A DNA stretch of 64,000 nt from contig NZ_JASITE010000002.1 of the NCBI RefSeq assembly GCF_030767025.1, positions 558,001-622,000 of the forward strand, written 5' to 3'. Of the stretch, positions 1-9,049 are shown piece after piece (position 1 is the first letter of the stretch; the number at the start of each line of letters is the position of its first letter). Under the pieces are notes generated by a model. The model was given only the letters and a program-made list of their open reading frames with translations, searched no databases and was not told the DNA's origin. Made by a program: the position numbers and the translations under genes. Source of the stretch: Nocardia sp. CC227C. Its GTDB lineage: Bacteria > Actinomycetota > Actinomycetes > Mycobacteriales > Mycobacteriaceae.

Positions 1-600
1 CAGCCGCAGCACATCGGACTGGGTGGCCGATCCGTGCACCGTCACCAGGCCCGCGTTCGCCGCGCGCTCCAACATGTCCGCGTCGGTGTCCACGACGACG
101 ATCTCGGCGGGCTGCACGCCGTCACCGAGCATGGCGTCGACCGCGGTGCGGCCCTTGGTGCCGTAGCCGACGACCACGGTGTGATTGCGCACGGTGTGCC
201 TCCATCGCTGAATCTTGAAAGCCTGCCGGGACCGCTCGGTCAACACGGACAGGGTGGTGCCGACCAGGACGATCAGGAACAGGACCCGCAGCGGGGTGAT
301 GACCAGGATATTGACCAGCCGGGCCTTGTCGGTGACGGGCGCGATATCGCCGTAGCCGGTGGTGGACAGCGACACCGTCGAGTAGTACAGCGCGTCGATG
401 AGGGACACCTCACCGTCGGCGTTGTCGTTGTAGCCGTCACGCCCGATGTAGACCACGGTGGTGGCGATGGCCAGCAGCAGCACGGCCATGCCGATCCGGC
501 GCCACAGCAGCCGCCAGGGGCTGGTCTGTGCCTCCGGGATGCGCAGGACGCCCACCAGGGCGAAGTCGGGGCGCTCGGTGAGTCTGCCCGGGCCGGGCAT
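1..600 (-). CDS. Potassium-channel-like protein with RCK/TrkA-N domain (3' end outside window)
   Basis: Two-helix ion channel fused to a cytosolic nucleotide-binding RCK domain. The minus-strand product has a first hydrophobic segment (AVLLLAIATTVVYIG), a pore loop with the selectivity-filter signature STTGYGD, a second hydrophobic segment (RVLFLIVLVGTTLSVL), then a Rossmann segment VVVGYGTKG typical of TrkA-N/RCK domains. It runs off the left edge, so the C-terminal part is missing. The start is placed at the ATG ending at 600; another in-frame ATG at 615 would add five residues, and neither has a strong ribosome-binding site. It lies 66 bp downstream of adnB on the same strand, the arrangement I recall for mycobacterial Rv3200c. 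The family is clear; K+ selectivity is inferred from the TxGYGD filter. Confidence 0.85.
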   Translation of the reverse strand, partial: MPGPGRLTERPDFALVGVLRIPEAQTSPWRLLWRRIGMAVLLLAIATTVVYIGRDGYNDNADGEVSLIDALYYSTVSLSTTGYGDIAPVTDKARLVNILVITPLRVLFLIVLVGTTLSVLTERSRQAFKIQRWRHTVRNHTVVVGYGTKGRTAVDAMLGDGVQPAEIVVVDTDADMLERAANAGLVTVHGSATQSDVLRL

Positions 601-666
601 GGAATCACCGAACATGGAAACCACCGGCCCATCCGAAAGCGTCTAGCTGCGGCACAGGACGGCAGA

Positions 667-3600
667 CTACCGGCCCGACCGTCGGGATGTGCTGTCCGGA
701 CGGGGCGCGTCCGGAGATCGGTCCGGACCCTCCGGTGTGTCGGGTTCGCCGAGCGGTGCGGCGGCACCGATGAGTCCGGCCAATTCGCCTGGGCCGGGCA
801 GATGTTCGGGGGCGATGGTGCGGCCGGTGCGCACGTAGTGGAAGGCCGCGCCGATCCGGTCCAGCATCTCGGTCTCGGTGGCGCCGGTGCGCTGGGCGAG
901 CAGCCGGGCCCAGGCCACCCGGTAGACGGCCAGCTGCACGGCGACGGCGGCTTCCTCGGCGGGTTTCGGTTCCGCGCCGGTCTTCCAGTCGACCACCACC
1001 CAGCGGCCGTCCGGTTCCCGGAAGACGGCGTCCATGCGACCGCGAACGACGGTGCCCGCCAGCGTCGTTTCGAACGAGACCTCGACCTCGACGGGGTTGC
1101 GGTCGGCCCACGGGGAGGCGAGGAACGCCTCCTGCAGGCGCACCAGGTCGGCGTCGGTGTCGCCGGTGTCGGCCGCGCCGGGGAGCTCGTCGATGCCGAG
1201 CAGCCGCGTCGCCCCGAACCAGCGTTGCAGCCAGGCGTGGAAGGCGGTGCCGCGCCGGGCGAACGCGCTGGGCGGGTACGGCAGCGGGCGGCGCAGCCGG
1301 GCGGCCAGCTTCGCCGGGTCGGCATGCAGGTCGACCAGGGCGGTGGCGGGCAGCTGTCCGGGCAGTTCGACATCCCGGGCGGCGCGCTCGGCGGCGGCGT
1401 GCTCGGCGAGCAGCGCGTCGACGTCGGCCGCCCAGCCCTCGGGGTCGGCGTCGTCGGGATCTGTTTCGCCCGCGCCGGTTTCGAGGTCGGCGAGCGAATC
1501 GGCACGCTGGTGCGGCGGACTGGTATCCTGGCTCGCTCCCGCGGTGGCTGTGCGCCCGGCTGTACCGGCACCGTCCCGGGCACTCACCCGCGAAAGCGGG
1601 GTGCCGCGCTCGGCTGGAACAGCCGCTCGACACGCTGGCCCCTCACCGGTACCGGCGGCGTCGGACACTCGTTCCGACGCACCGGCCGCACCGTGTTCCG
1701 AACTCACGCCGCGTGACTCGACCGCCGTCGGCGTGGCGGAATCGGCTGGGGTGGCGGGAAGGTCGAAGCCGAGGTCGAGTTCGGTTTGGATGCCCCGGGC
1801 CGCGCGCCGCTGCTCCTCGCGCAGCTCGGCCAGCGCCGCGCGGACCAGCGCCGCACCGTGCTCGATATCGGCGCGGCGCTTGCCGAGGGGGTCGCGGGGC
1901 CAGGTGGCGGTGGGCGGGTTGTCGGTGAAGGGGTTGGGGGTGTCGGGGGGCGGCGGATCGTCCCAGCGGTCGATGCGGACGGCGCGGGCCAGCGAGCCGG
2001 GTTGTTCGGCGGCGCGGGCCAGGTCGAGCAGGAAGTCCGAGGGCCCCTTGGGCTTGGACCCGGTCTCGGCCCAGTGGTGCGCCGAAACGAACAGGGCGCG
2101 TTCGGTTCTGGTGAGCGCGACATAGAAGAGGCGGCGCTCCTCGTCGAGGCGGCGAGCGGCCAGGGCCTTCTTGTGGGCGTCCAGGGCGCGTTCCAGATCG
2201 GCGCGGTCGTAGATATCGGCGAGGTCGAGCACCGGGACGCCGTCGCCCGCGTCGTCGCGCCGACGGTCACCGCGCAGCGCGGTGGGGAGTTCGGCGAGCG
2301 CGCCCATCCAGGTGGTGGTGCCGGTACCCGACGGAAAGGTGCCGTCCACCACGTGCGGGACCGCCACCACCTCCCATTCCAGTCCCTTGGCGGCGTGCAC
2401 CGTGAGCACCTGCACCCGGTCGCGGGCCACCTCGACTTCGCCGGGCTCCAAACCGTTCTCGACCTCCTCGGCGGCGGCGAGGAAGGCGAGCAGCCCGGTC
2501 AGCGAGGCACGATGGTCGGCGGCGTAGCCGGACACCACCTCGGCGAAGGCGTCCAGGTGCTCGCGACCCGCGCCCGCACCGGCGGTGGCGCGCCGGGCCT
2601 GGGTCTCCACGCCCACCCCGATGGTGCGCTCCACATCCGCGACCAGTTCCGGCAGCGGCTGTCCGCTCCGCTCGCGCAGGGCGGTGAGCTCCGCGCCCAG
2701 GGCGTTGATCCGAGCGAACCCCTGCGGCGAATACTGTTCCGCCGCACCAGGGTCGGCGATGGCGTCGGCCAGGCCCGCCTGCTCGGCGGGCTCCGGCGCG
2801 ACCTCGCGCAGCGCGTCGTCCAGGGCCGCGGTGTCGGTGATGGCGTCCTGCTGTCCGGCGGGCTGTCGGATGGACAGCTCGCGGGCGCGCCGGGACAGGG
2901 CGGCGATATCCGCGACGCCGATGCGCCAGCGCGCGCCGGTGAGTACGCGGATGGCCGCGCTGCCCGCCGACGGATCGGCGATCAACCGCAGCGTGGCCAC
3001 GACATCGGCCACCTCGGGGGTGTGCAGCAGCCCGCCCAGCCCGACGATCTCCACCGGTAGTCCCCGCTCCCGCAGTGCCTCCGCGAGCGGGGCCGCATCG
3101 GCGTTGCGGCGCACCAGCACCGCCGAGGTGGGCGGCTGCTCCCCCAGATCGGCGGCGGCCTCCCATTCTGCGGCGATGCGCTCGGCCACCCAGTCCCGTT
3201 CGCCCGCGACCGTCTCGGTGAGGGCGAAGGCGACCACGCCGTCGGTGGCGTCGGGCCGCGGCCGCAGGGCGTCGACGGTGACGCCGCCGCCCTCGGCCGC
3301 CCGCCGCCGCAGCGGATCGGCCACCAGATTCGCCAGTTCCAGCGCCTCGGGCGGATTGCGCCAACTGGTGAGCAGCGGCAGCACCGGGGCGGGAATGCCC
3401 GGCGCGCAGGGGAAGTCGGTGGCGAAGCGGGGCAGGTTGGCCGCCGACGCGCCGCGCCACCCGTAGATCGACTGCATGGGATCGCCCACCGCGGTCACCG
3501 CGAGTCGTTCGCTGTCGGCCGGATCGCCGTCGGTGTCGCGATCCGGCCCGATGCCGCCGAAGAGGGAAGCCAGCAGGATGCGCTGGGAGTGCCCGGTGTC

Positions 3601-4452
3601 CTGGTACTCGTCGAGCAGCACCAGGCGGAAGCGCTCGCGTTCGGCGGTCGAGACCTCCGCGTGTTCGGCGGCCAGCCGGGCGGCCAGGGACATCTGCGCA
3701 CCGAAATCCAGTGCGCCGCGGCGGCGCAACTCCTCGGCGAGCCGTTCCACCAAGGGCAGCAGCGAGATTCGCTCCTCCTGCACGGCGAGCAGGTCCAGCA
3801 GGGCCTTCTTGGGTCCGCCGCGCTGTTTAGGCCCCGCGGGCAGGGTGTGGATGAGGCGATCCAATTCCCGGTGGGCGTCACGCAATTGGTCCGGCGACAC
3901 CAGGTGCTCGGCCAGCTGCCCGGACAGCGCCAGCACGGCTTCGGTGACCGAAACCGGAGTGCGGTCGATGTCGAGGTCGCCGTCCCAGGTCGAGACGAGC
4001 CGATAGGCCAGCTGCCAGAGCTGGGTCTCGCTGAGCAGCGTGGCATTGGGTTCCACCGGCAGCAGCAGGCCGTGTTCGGTGAGCAGCCGGCCGGCGTAGG
4101 AGTGATAGGTGCTTATCTCCGGTTCGGAGCCGGTGAGCAGGGCGCGCAGCCGCCCGGTGGGGTCGATGTCGCGTACCAGCGGGGCGCCGGCGAGCCGGGC
4201 CAGGCGGGTGCGGATGCGGGTGGTCAACTGCTGCGCGGCTTTTCGGGTGAAGGTGAGTCCCAGCACCTGTTCGGGTTCGACCAGGCCGCCTGCGACCATC
4301 CACACCACGCGAGCGGCCATGGTCTCGGTCTTGCCCGCGCCCGCGCCCGCCACGACCAGGGTCGGGCCGGGCGGGGCGGCGATGACGGCGGCCTGCTCGT
4401 CGGTGGGCGGGGGCAGGCCCAGCGCGTCGGCCAGTTGCCGGGGCGTGATCAC
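667..4452 (-). CDS. adnB: AdnB, helicase-nuclease subunit of AdnAB
   Basis: Second subunit of the mycobacterial-type AdnAB motor-nuclease, which resects double-strand breaks for recombination. The 1261-residue product has a UvrD-like motor with Walker A AGAGAGKT (residues 35-42) and Walker B DEYQD (281-285). A RecB-family nuclease module near residues 1145-1165 shows GRMDAVF followed by VVVDWKTG, with the Asp and Lys of the metal site. Family members are about 1100 residues; the surplus is a Ser/Thr/Ala-rich low-complexity stretch around residues 890-1020, between motor and nuclease. The GTG start overlaps the adnA stop as GTGA, indicating translational coupling and equimolar synthesis. In the mycobacterial enzyme the AdnB motor drives translocation; the intact motifs here agree. 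Confidence 0.95.
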   Translation of the reverse strand: MITPRQLADALGLPPPTDEQAAVIAAPPGPTLVVAGAGAGKTETMAARVVWMVAGGLVEPEQVLGLTFTRKAAQQLTTRIRTRLARLAGAPLVRDIDPTGRLRALLTGSEPEISTYHSYAGRLLTEHGLLLPVEPNATLLSETQLWQLAYRLVSTWDGDLDIDRTPVSVTEAVLALSGQLAEHLVSPDQLRDAHRELDRLIHTLPAGPKQRGGPKKALLDLLAVQEERISLLPLVERLAEELRRRGALDFGAQMSLAARLAAEHAEVSTAERERFRLVLLDEYQDTGHSQRILLASLFGGIGPDRDTDGDPADSERLAVTAVGDPMQSIYGWRGASAANLPRFATDFPCAPGIPAPVLPLLTSWRNPPEALELANLVADPLRRRAAEGGGVTVDALRPRPDATDGVVAFALTETVAGERDWVAERIAAEWEAAADLGEQPPTSAVLVRRNADAAPLAEALRERGLPVEIVGLGGLLHTPEVADVVATLRLIADPSAGSAAIRVLTGARWRIGVADIAALSRRARELSIRQPAGQQDAITDTAALDDALREVAPEPAEQAGLADAIADPGAAEQYSPQGFARINALGAELTALRERSGQPLPELVADVERTIGVGVETQARRATAGAGAGREHLDAFAEVVSGYAADHRASLTGLLAFLAAAEEVENGLEPGEVEVARDRVQVLTVHAAKGLEWEVVAVPHVVDGTFPSGTGTTTWMGALAELPTALRGDRRRDDAGDGVPVLDLADIYDRADLERALDAHKKALAARRLDEERRLFYVALTRTERALFVSAHHWAETGSKPKGPSDFLLDLARAAEQPGSLARAVRIDRWDDPPPPDTPNPFTDNPPTATWPRDPLGKRRADIEHGAALVRAALAELREEQRRAARGIQTELDLGFDLPATPADSATPTAVESRGVSSEHGAAGASERVSDAAGTGEGPACRAAVPAERGTPLSRVSARDGAGTAGRTATAGASQDTSPPHQRADSLADLETGAGETDPDDADPEGWAADVDALLAEHAAAERAARDVELPGQLPATALVDLHADPAKLAARLRRPLPYPPSAFARRGTAFHAWLQRWFGATRLLGIDELPGAADTGDTDADLVRLQEAFLASPWADRNPVEVEVSFETTLAGTVVRGRMDAVFREPDGRWVVVDWKTGAEPKPAEEAAVAVQLAVYRVAWARLLAQRTGATETEMLDRIGAAFHYVRTGRTIAPEHLPGPGELAGLIGAAAPLGEPDTPEGPDRSPDAPRPDSTSRRSGR

Positions 4453-7400
4453 TCGTCGGTCACCTGCCGACCGGTGTCCTGCACCGGGCAGCTGCCGGAG
4501 ACCTTGCAGTGGCGGCAGCCGTCATTGCGCATGGCGAGATAGCTGGGGCCGCGGGTGGCGGCGGCCGCGTCGTGGATCACGCCGCGCCACCGGTCGATTC
4601 CGGCCTCGTCCAGGGGTGGCTGCGCGCGCTGGGTGGCACCCTCCTTGCTGGACGGTTTGGCGACGTAGACCAGGCGGGCGCCGCCGGGTTCGCCGTCGCC
4701 GAGCGCGCCCTCGGCGGCGGCGACCTGGTAGGTCGCCAGCTGGGCGTGGTCCTCGGCCGCCTGTTTGGAGATCGGTGTCTTGCCGGTCTTGACATCGACG
4801 ATCACGAAGCGGCCCAGGGCATCTCGTTCCACGCGGTCGACGCGGCCCTTGATGCGCACCGGCAGTTCGTCGGGACCCCGCGCGGGCAGGGTGAGGTCGA
4901 TCGGCACCTCGACGCCCAGTGCGGTGAGTTCGTCGCGGGTATTGCGCAGCCAGGCCAGGAAGGTGTCGACCATGGTCTCGGTGCGGCGCAGTTCCTGCCG
5001 GGAATGCCAGTTCTCGCCCTCCCGGGAGCTGGGGTCCACCTTCTTCCACGCCTTGGCCAGCGCCGCCTTCACCTGCGCCTCGTCGACCTGGCCGGCCAGG
5101 GCCTGGACCAGGGTGTGCACGAGATTGCCTTTGAGGGCGTGCACGTTGTCGCCGTCCTGGCCGCCGTGGCGTTCCAGTGCCCAGCGCAGCGGGCAGGTCT
5201 TCAACTGGTCGACGGTGGAGGGGGAGAGGCCGATGGCGCCGTCCTCGATCTCCCACAGCGGATGCTCGGAGCTGATGTCGGCGGTGCCGTACCACTCGTC
5301 GGGGTGCGCGCCGCGCACGCCGGCGGCGGCGAGGCGGGCCAGTTGGCGGGCGGCGCGGTCGGCACGATCCGGTTCGGCTTCGGGATCGCAGACGGCGCCG
5401 CGCAATTCGGCGATGAGGGCGTGCATGGCGAGGGCGCGACCCGGATCGACCGGGGCGGGAATGCGGCCCGGTTCACCGTAGTCGGTATCGGCGTCGAGTT
5501 CGGCGAGGAAGCGCGACGGGGTGAGATCCTGGTCACCGGTGACGGATTCGACCGCGGTCACCAGCAGAGATCGGCGGGCCCGGCCGCAGGCCACCAGCAG
5601 CAGCCGCCGCTCCTCGGCCAGCAGGGGCGCGGCACGGCTCACGCGTTCTCCCGTATCCCCCACTCCGGCAATGACATCCACCAGTTCCTCGACGCCGAGC
5701 AGGGTGCCGCGCGGGCGCAGATTGGGCCAGATGCCCTCCTGCACACCGGCGACCACGACGGTATCCCATTCGCGTCCCGCCGCGCCGTGCGCGCTGACGA
5801 TGGTGACGGCCTCGCCCGGATCGGTGTGCGGTGCGCCGTCCTGCGGAATCTCCTGCTGCTCCAGGTATTCCACGAATCCCTCGACGGTGGCGTGCGGCAG
5901 CCGGTCCACATACGCCCCGGCCGCCTCGAACAGCCCGACCACCGCGTCCAGATCCCGGTCCGCCTGCATGCCGACCGCTCCCCCGCGCTCGGACTGCCCC
6001 ACCCACCGCCGCTCCAGGTTCGACGCCGTCCACACCGCCCACAGCGTCTCCTCCAGGCCCTCCCCGCGCCGCCGCGCCGCCCGACCCCGCCCCACGGCCT
6101 TCAATACCCGCCGCAGCGGAGCCGACTCCACCTCGGTGAGCCGCCCCAGCACGGCCCGATCCCCCACGCCGATAATGAGATCCCGCAGTATCTCCGCCGA
6201 GGACCGATCGAGATCGGCGAACCGCTCCGCCGCCTCCCGCTCGCCGGTGTCCAGCGGCGGCGCGCCGGAGTCGGGTAGCGAACCGTCGCCCGCGGCACCG
6301 TCCGCCGAAGGCGCGATCTCATCCGGCCGCGCCACCGGGTCCTGCCCATTCGTCGAGGAACTCACCGACCCCGAATCGCGCACCGCGGTGTCGTCCGTGT
6401 CGCCGCTCGGCGTTGGTAGGGAGACTCCGTCCTCCGCTCGCCCGGCATTCGCCACCGTGGCGGACCCTGGCGACTGCCGCGCGTGCGCGTCCTGGGTATC
6501 CACGACCCCGCCGCCCGACGCATCCACCCCGGCGGTTCGACGGCGCGCTCCGGCATCTTCACCGGGCGCGGCCCCACTCTGGTTCGTATCGTCCGTCACA
6601 CGGCCACGCGCCCCGATATCACCCGACGCCGCATCGCCCGACGCCGCATCGCCCGACGCCGCATCGCCCGACGCGGCAGCGTGCCCGGAGGCGTCGGTGT
6701 CCGGCTCGGGTCGGCGGTTCGGGTAGCCGAGTTCCAGGACCGAGCGGCGGATGCCGCGGCGGAGCCGGCGCAGGCTGATCTGGTCGGCGCCGCCGAGCGG
6801 GCCAGCCAGCAGGTCGAGGGCGTCGTCGGCGGTGAAGGCGTCGGGGCGGGGGCCGGGGTGGCGGCTGGGGTCGCCGGCCATGATGGCGCGCAGGGTGAGC
6901 AGCGCCCAGGACGCGCCGCGGCGGCGGGCGAGGGGGACCTCCGGCGGGGGTTGGCGCACCGGCACGCCCGCCGCCAGCAGCGCACGGCGCAGGGGGGCCA
7001 GCGACAGCGGAATGGAGCGGACGACCACGGCCATCCGGGACCACGGGACACCGTGGGTGAGGTGCGCGCGGCGCAGCTGGTCGGCGATGAGGGCCGCCTC
7101 CTTGGCCGGCGTGGTGAGGACGCGGACCTGCACCTCACCCTCGACGGCCGCACTCTCGCCGAGGCTCTGGCCGGACTGCCGCGCACCGGCTCCGGCACGG
7201 CGGCCGACGTCCGTATCCGCGGTGCGGTCGGCATCCGGGTGGGCACGCGCCGCCGAGTCCGACGCGGTGGCACGGTCGCCGCGCACACCGACATCCGAAT
7301 CCGCGGGTATTCCGGTGACCGGCAGGGCGTTCGCCTCGGAGCCGGGGGCGACCGCCGACCCGGCAGCCCCGACCGGCCCCGTCCCGGCGGCTCGGTCGAT

Positions 7401-8933
7401 ACTCGGCTCGGCGGCCCGCCCCGCACCGAGCCCAGCAGATCGCCCGGCACCAGGCCCCACGGCTCGGTCGACACCAGGCCCCACGGCTCGGTCGACACCA
7501 GGCCCCACGGCTCGGTCGACACCAGGCCCCACGACTCGATCGGCACCAGGCCCCACGGCTCGGTCGACACCAGGCCCCACGGCTCGGTCGACACCAGGTC
7601 CCGCAGCTCGGTCGGCACCAGGTCCCACGGCTCGGTCGGCACCAGGTCCCACGGCTCGGTCGGCACCAGGCCCCGCAGCTCGGTCGACACCAGGCCCCGC
7701 AGCTCGGTCGACACCACGCCCCGCAGCTCGATCGGCACCACGCCCCGCGACCCGGTCGGTCCCCGGGCTGGCCGGTGGGGTGGCCTGCGCGGAGTCTCGG
7801 GCCGGGTCGGGTTCGGCCGGGGTGGTGTCGACGACTCGCAGGGTGACCGGTGGGGTGCGGTGGACGCCGGTGCCGGGGAGGCGGGCGGTGATGCGGGCCA
7901 GGGCTTCCTGGATGGCGGGGGCGCTGCGGTGGTTGGCGCGCAGGATGATGCGGCGGTCCTCGGGTGCGCCGGGGTCGGCGGCGAAGCGGGGGTCCGCGCC
8001 GCGGAAGGTGAAGACGGACTGGTCCGGGTCGGCGGCGACCACCGCGGTGGCGGGGCCGCTGCCGATGGCGCGAACCAGTTGGGCCGCTTGCGGGTCCAGG
8101 TGTTGGGCGTCGTCGACCAGCAGGTGCCGGACGCGGTCGCGTTCGGCGGCGAGCAGTTCCGGATCCAGCACCAGGGCGTCCAGCGCGGCGCCGACGAGTT
8201 CGGCGGCGTCCAGGGCGGGTGCGCTGGCTTCCGGCGTCTCCATGCCGACCGACCAGCGCAGCAGCATGGTCTGCTCGTAGCGTTCGGCGAAGCGGCCCGC
8301 GGCCACCCACTCGGGATGCTGTTGGGCGCGTCCCAGTTCCACCAGGTCCTCGGGGCCGAGTCCGCGTTCGGTGGCGCGCAACATGAGATCCCGCAACTGC
8401 TCGGCGAATCCGCTGGTGGGCAGGGCGGGGTGCAGCCGTTCGGGCCAGTACGTCGCGCCGTCCTGGAGTTCGCCGCGCAGCAGCTCGCGCAGCACGATGT
8501 CCTGCTCGGATCCGGTGAGCAGGCGCGGCGGCGGATTGCCGTGCGTCGCCGCGTGCGTGCGCAGCATGCCGAAGGCGTAGGAGTGCACGGTCCGCACCAG
8601 CGGCGCCCGGGTCGCGCCCGGCACCCCGCCCAGCTCCGGGGCCAGCGCGGCGATGCGAAGGGTCAGTGCGTTGCGCACCGCGGTGGCCGCCCGCTTGGAG
8701 TAGGTGAGCACCAGCACCGACTCCGGGTTCTCCCCCGCGACGATCCGGGCCGCCGCCAGATCCACCAGCAGCGCGGTCTTCCCCGTCCCGGGACCGCCGA
8801 GCACCTGCCACGGCCGCCATCCGGGCTCCGGCCCCACCCAGTCGAACAGCTCCCGGACGTCGGCGTCCCACTCCGGGGAGTGGGACGCGGTCTGCACCCG
8901 GCGCACCAATCGCACCGGGCTATCCGATCGCAT
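4449..8933 (-). CDS. adnA: AdnA, helicase-nuclease subunit of AdnAB with repeat insertions
   Basis: Partner of AdnB. The 1494-residue product has Walker A GGPGTGKT (residues 46-53), a degenerate Walker B VDDAQ near residue 270 in place of DExQ, and a C-terminal RecB-type nuclease with IVDVKTGKT near 1380. A Cys in LKTCPLRW (about 1243) plus three in CRHCKVSGSC at the C-terminus form an AddB-like Fe-S ligand set. M. smegmatis AdnA is about 1045 residues. The excess comes from two low-complexity insertions: octapeptide repeats (residues about 390-500) at the junction of the first two motor segments, and an Ala/Gly/Asp-rich tract (about 750-880). An in-frame ATG at 9002 is possible, but 8933 leaves a normal divergent spacer to the neighbouring hydrolase. 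Confidence 0.93.
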   Translation of the reverse strand: MRSDSPVRLVRRVQTASHSPEWDADVRELFDWVGPEPGWRPWQVLGGPGTGKTALLVDLAAARIVAGENPESVLVLTYSKRAATAVRNALTLRIAALAPELGGVPGATRAPLVRTVHSYAFGMLRTHAATHGNPPPRLLTGSEQDIVLRELLRGELQDGATYWPERLHPALPTSGFAEQLRDLMLRATERGLGPEDLVELGRAQQHPEWVAAGRFAERYEQTMLLRWSVGMETPEASAPALDAAELVGAALDALVLDPELLAAERDRVRHLLVDDAQHLDPQAAQLVRAIGSGPATAVVAADPDQSVFTFRGADPRFAADPGAPEDRRIILRANHRSAPAIQEALARITARLPGTGVHRTPPVTLRVVDTTPAEPDPARDSAQATPPASPGTDRVAGRGADRAAGRGVDRAAGPGVDRAAGPGADRAVGPGADRAVGPGADRAAGPGVDRAVGPGVDRAVGPGADRVVGPGVDRAVGPGVDRAVGPGVDRAVGPGAGRSAGLGAGRAAEPSIDRAAGTGPVGAAGSAVAPGSEANALPVTGIPADSDVGVRGDRATASDSAARAHPDADRTADTDVGRRAGAGARQSGQSLGESAAVEGEVQVRVLTTPAKEAALIADQLRRAHLTHGVPWSRMAVVVRSIPLSLAPLRRALLAAGVPVRQPPPEVPLARRRGASWALLTLRAIMAGDPSRHPGPRPDAFTADDALDLLAGPLGGADQISLRRLRRGIRRSVLELGYPNRRPEPDTDASGHAAASGDAASGDAASGDAASGDIGARGRVTDDTNQSGAAPGEDAGARRRTAGVDASGGGVVDTQDAHARQSPGSATVANAGRAEDGVSLPTPSGDTDDTAVRDSGSVSSSTNGQDPVARPDEIAPSADGAAGDGSLPDSGAPPLDTGEREAAERFADLDRSSAEILRDLIIGVGDRAVLGRLTEVESAPLRRVLKAVGRGRAARRRGEGLEETLWAVWTASNLERRWVGQSERGGAVGMQADRDLDAVVGLFEAAGAYVDRLPHATVEGFVEYLEQQEIPQDGAPHTDPGEAVTIVSAHGAAGREWDTVVVAGVQEGIWPNLRPRGTLLGVEELVDVIAGVGDTGERVSRAAPLLAEERRLLLVACGRARRSLLVTAVESVTGDQDLTPSRFLAELDADTDYGEPGRIPAPVDPGRALAMHALIAELRGAVCDPEAEPDRADRAARQLARLAAAGVRGAHPDEWYGTADISSEHPLWEIEDGAIGLSPSTVDQLKTCPLRWALERHGGQDGDNVHALKGNLVHTLVQALAGQVDEAQVKAALAKAWKKVDPSSREGENWHSRQELRRTETMVDTFLAWLRNTRDELTALGVEVPIDLTLPARGPDELPVRIKGRVDRVERDALGRFVIVDVKTGKTPISKQAAEDHAQLATYQVAAAEGALGDGEPGGARLVYVAKPSSKEGATQRAQPPLDEAGIDRWRGVIHDAAAATRGPSYLAMRNDGCRHCKVSGSCPVQDTGRQVTDE
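6623..6680 (+). repeat. 15-bp tandem repeat inside adnA
   Basis: A 15-bp unit (gacgccgcatcgccc on the plus strand) repeats about four times, the last copy diverged. In adnA it encodes repeated SGDAA in the second low-complexity insertion. The length is a multiple of three, so copy-number change would keep the frame. Confidence 0.85.
7447..7760 (+). repeat. 24-bp tandem repeat array inside adnA
   Basis: About 13 near-identical 24-bp units (core caccaggccccacggctcg on the plus strand) encode an octapeptide of the type DRAVGPGA/V in AdnA. Units differ mainly at a few positions, giving A/V and D/G changes. The array sits in the linker between a UvrD-like ATP-binding segment and the following motor segment, and it preserves the reading frame. 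Confidence 0.93.
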
Positions 8934-9049
8934 CACGCCGGCTATTTCAACAGACGCCCCCGACACTGTTGTTTGCCCGGTCTTCGCCGAGTGTTCTCGC
9001 ACACTCCGCCGACCCGCCGTCTGTCGTACCCACCCGGCAGAATGGGGCG
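8934..9049. promoter_or_regulatory. Divergent promoter spacer between adnAB and the lipV-like gene
   Basis: This 116-bp non-coding spacer separates the chosen starts of adnA (leftward) and the hydrolase (rightward), so it should hold both promoters. I see no LexA-type palindrome and no convincing -10/-35 pair. Confidence 0.45.

Noticed and set aside
34-1716. Long plus-strand open frame of 560 codons
   Set aside because: It lies opposite the ion channel and adnB, which have clear motifs; high-GC antisense frames are usually open.
7447-7760. CRISPR-like appearance of the regular repeats
   Set aside because: Units are contiguous without spacers, are 24 bp, and are in frame within adnA.
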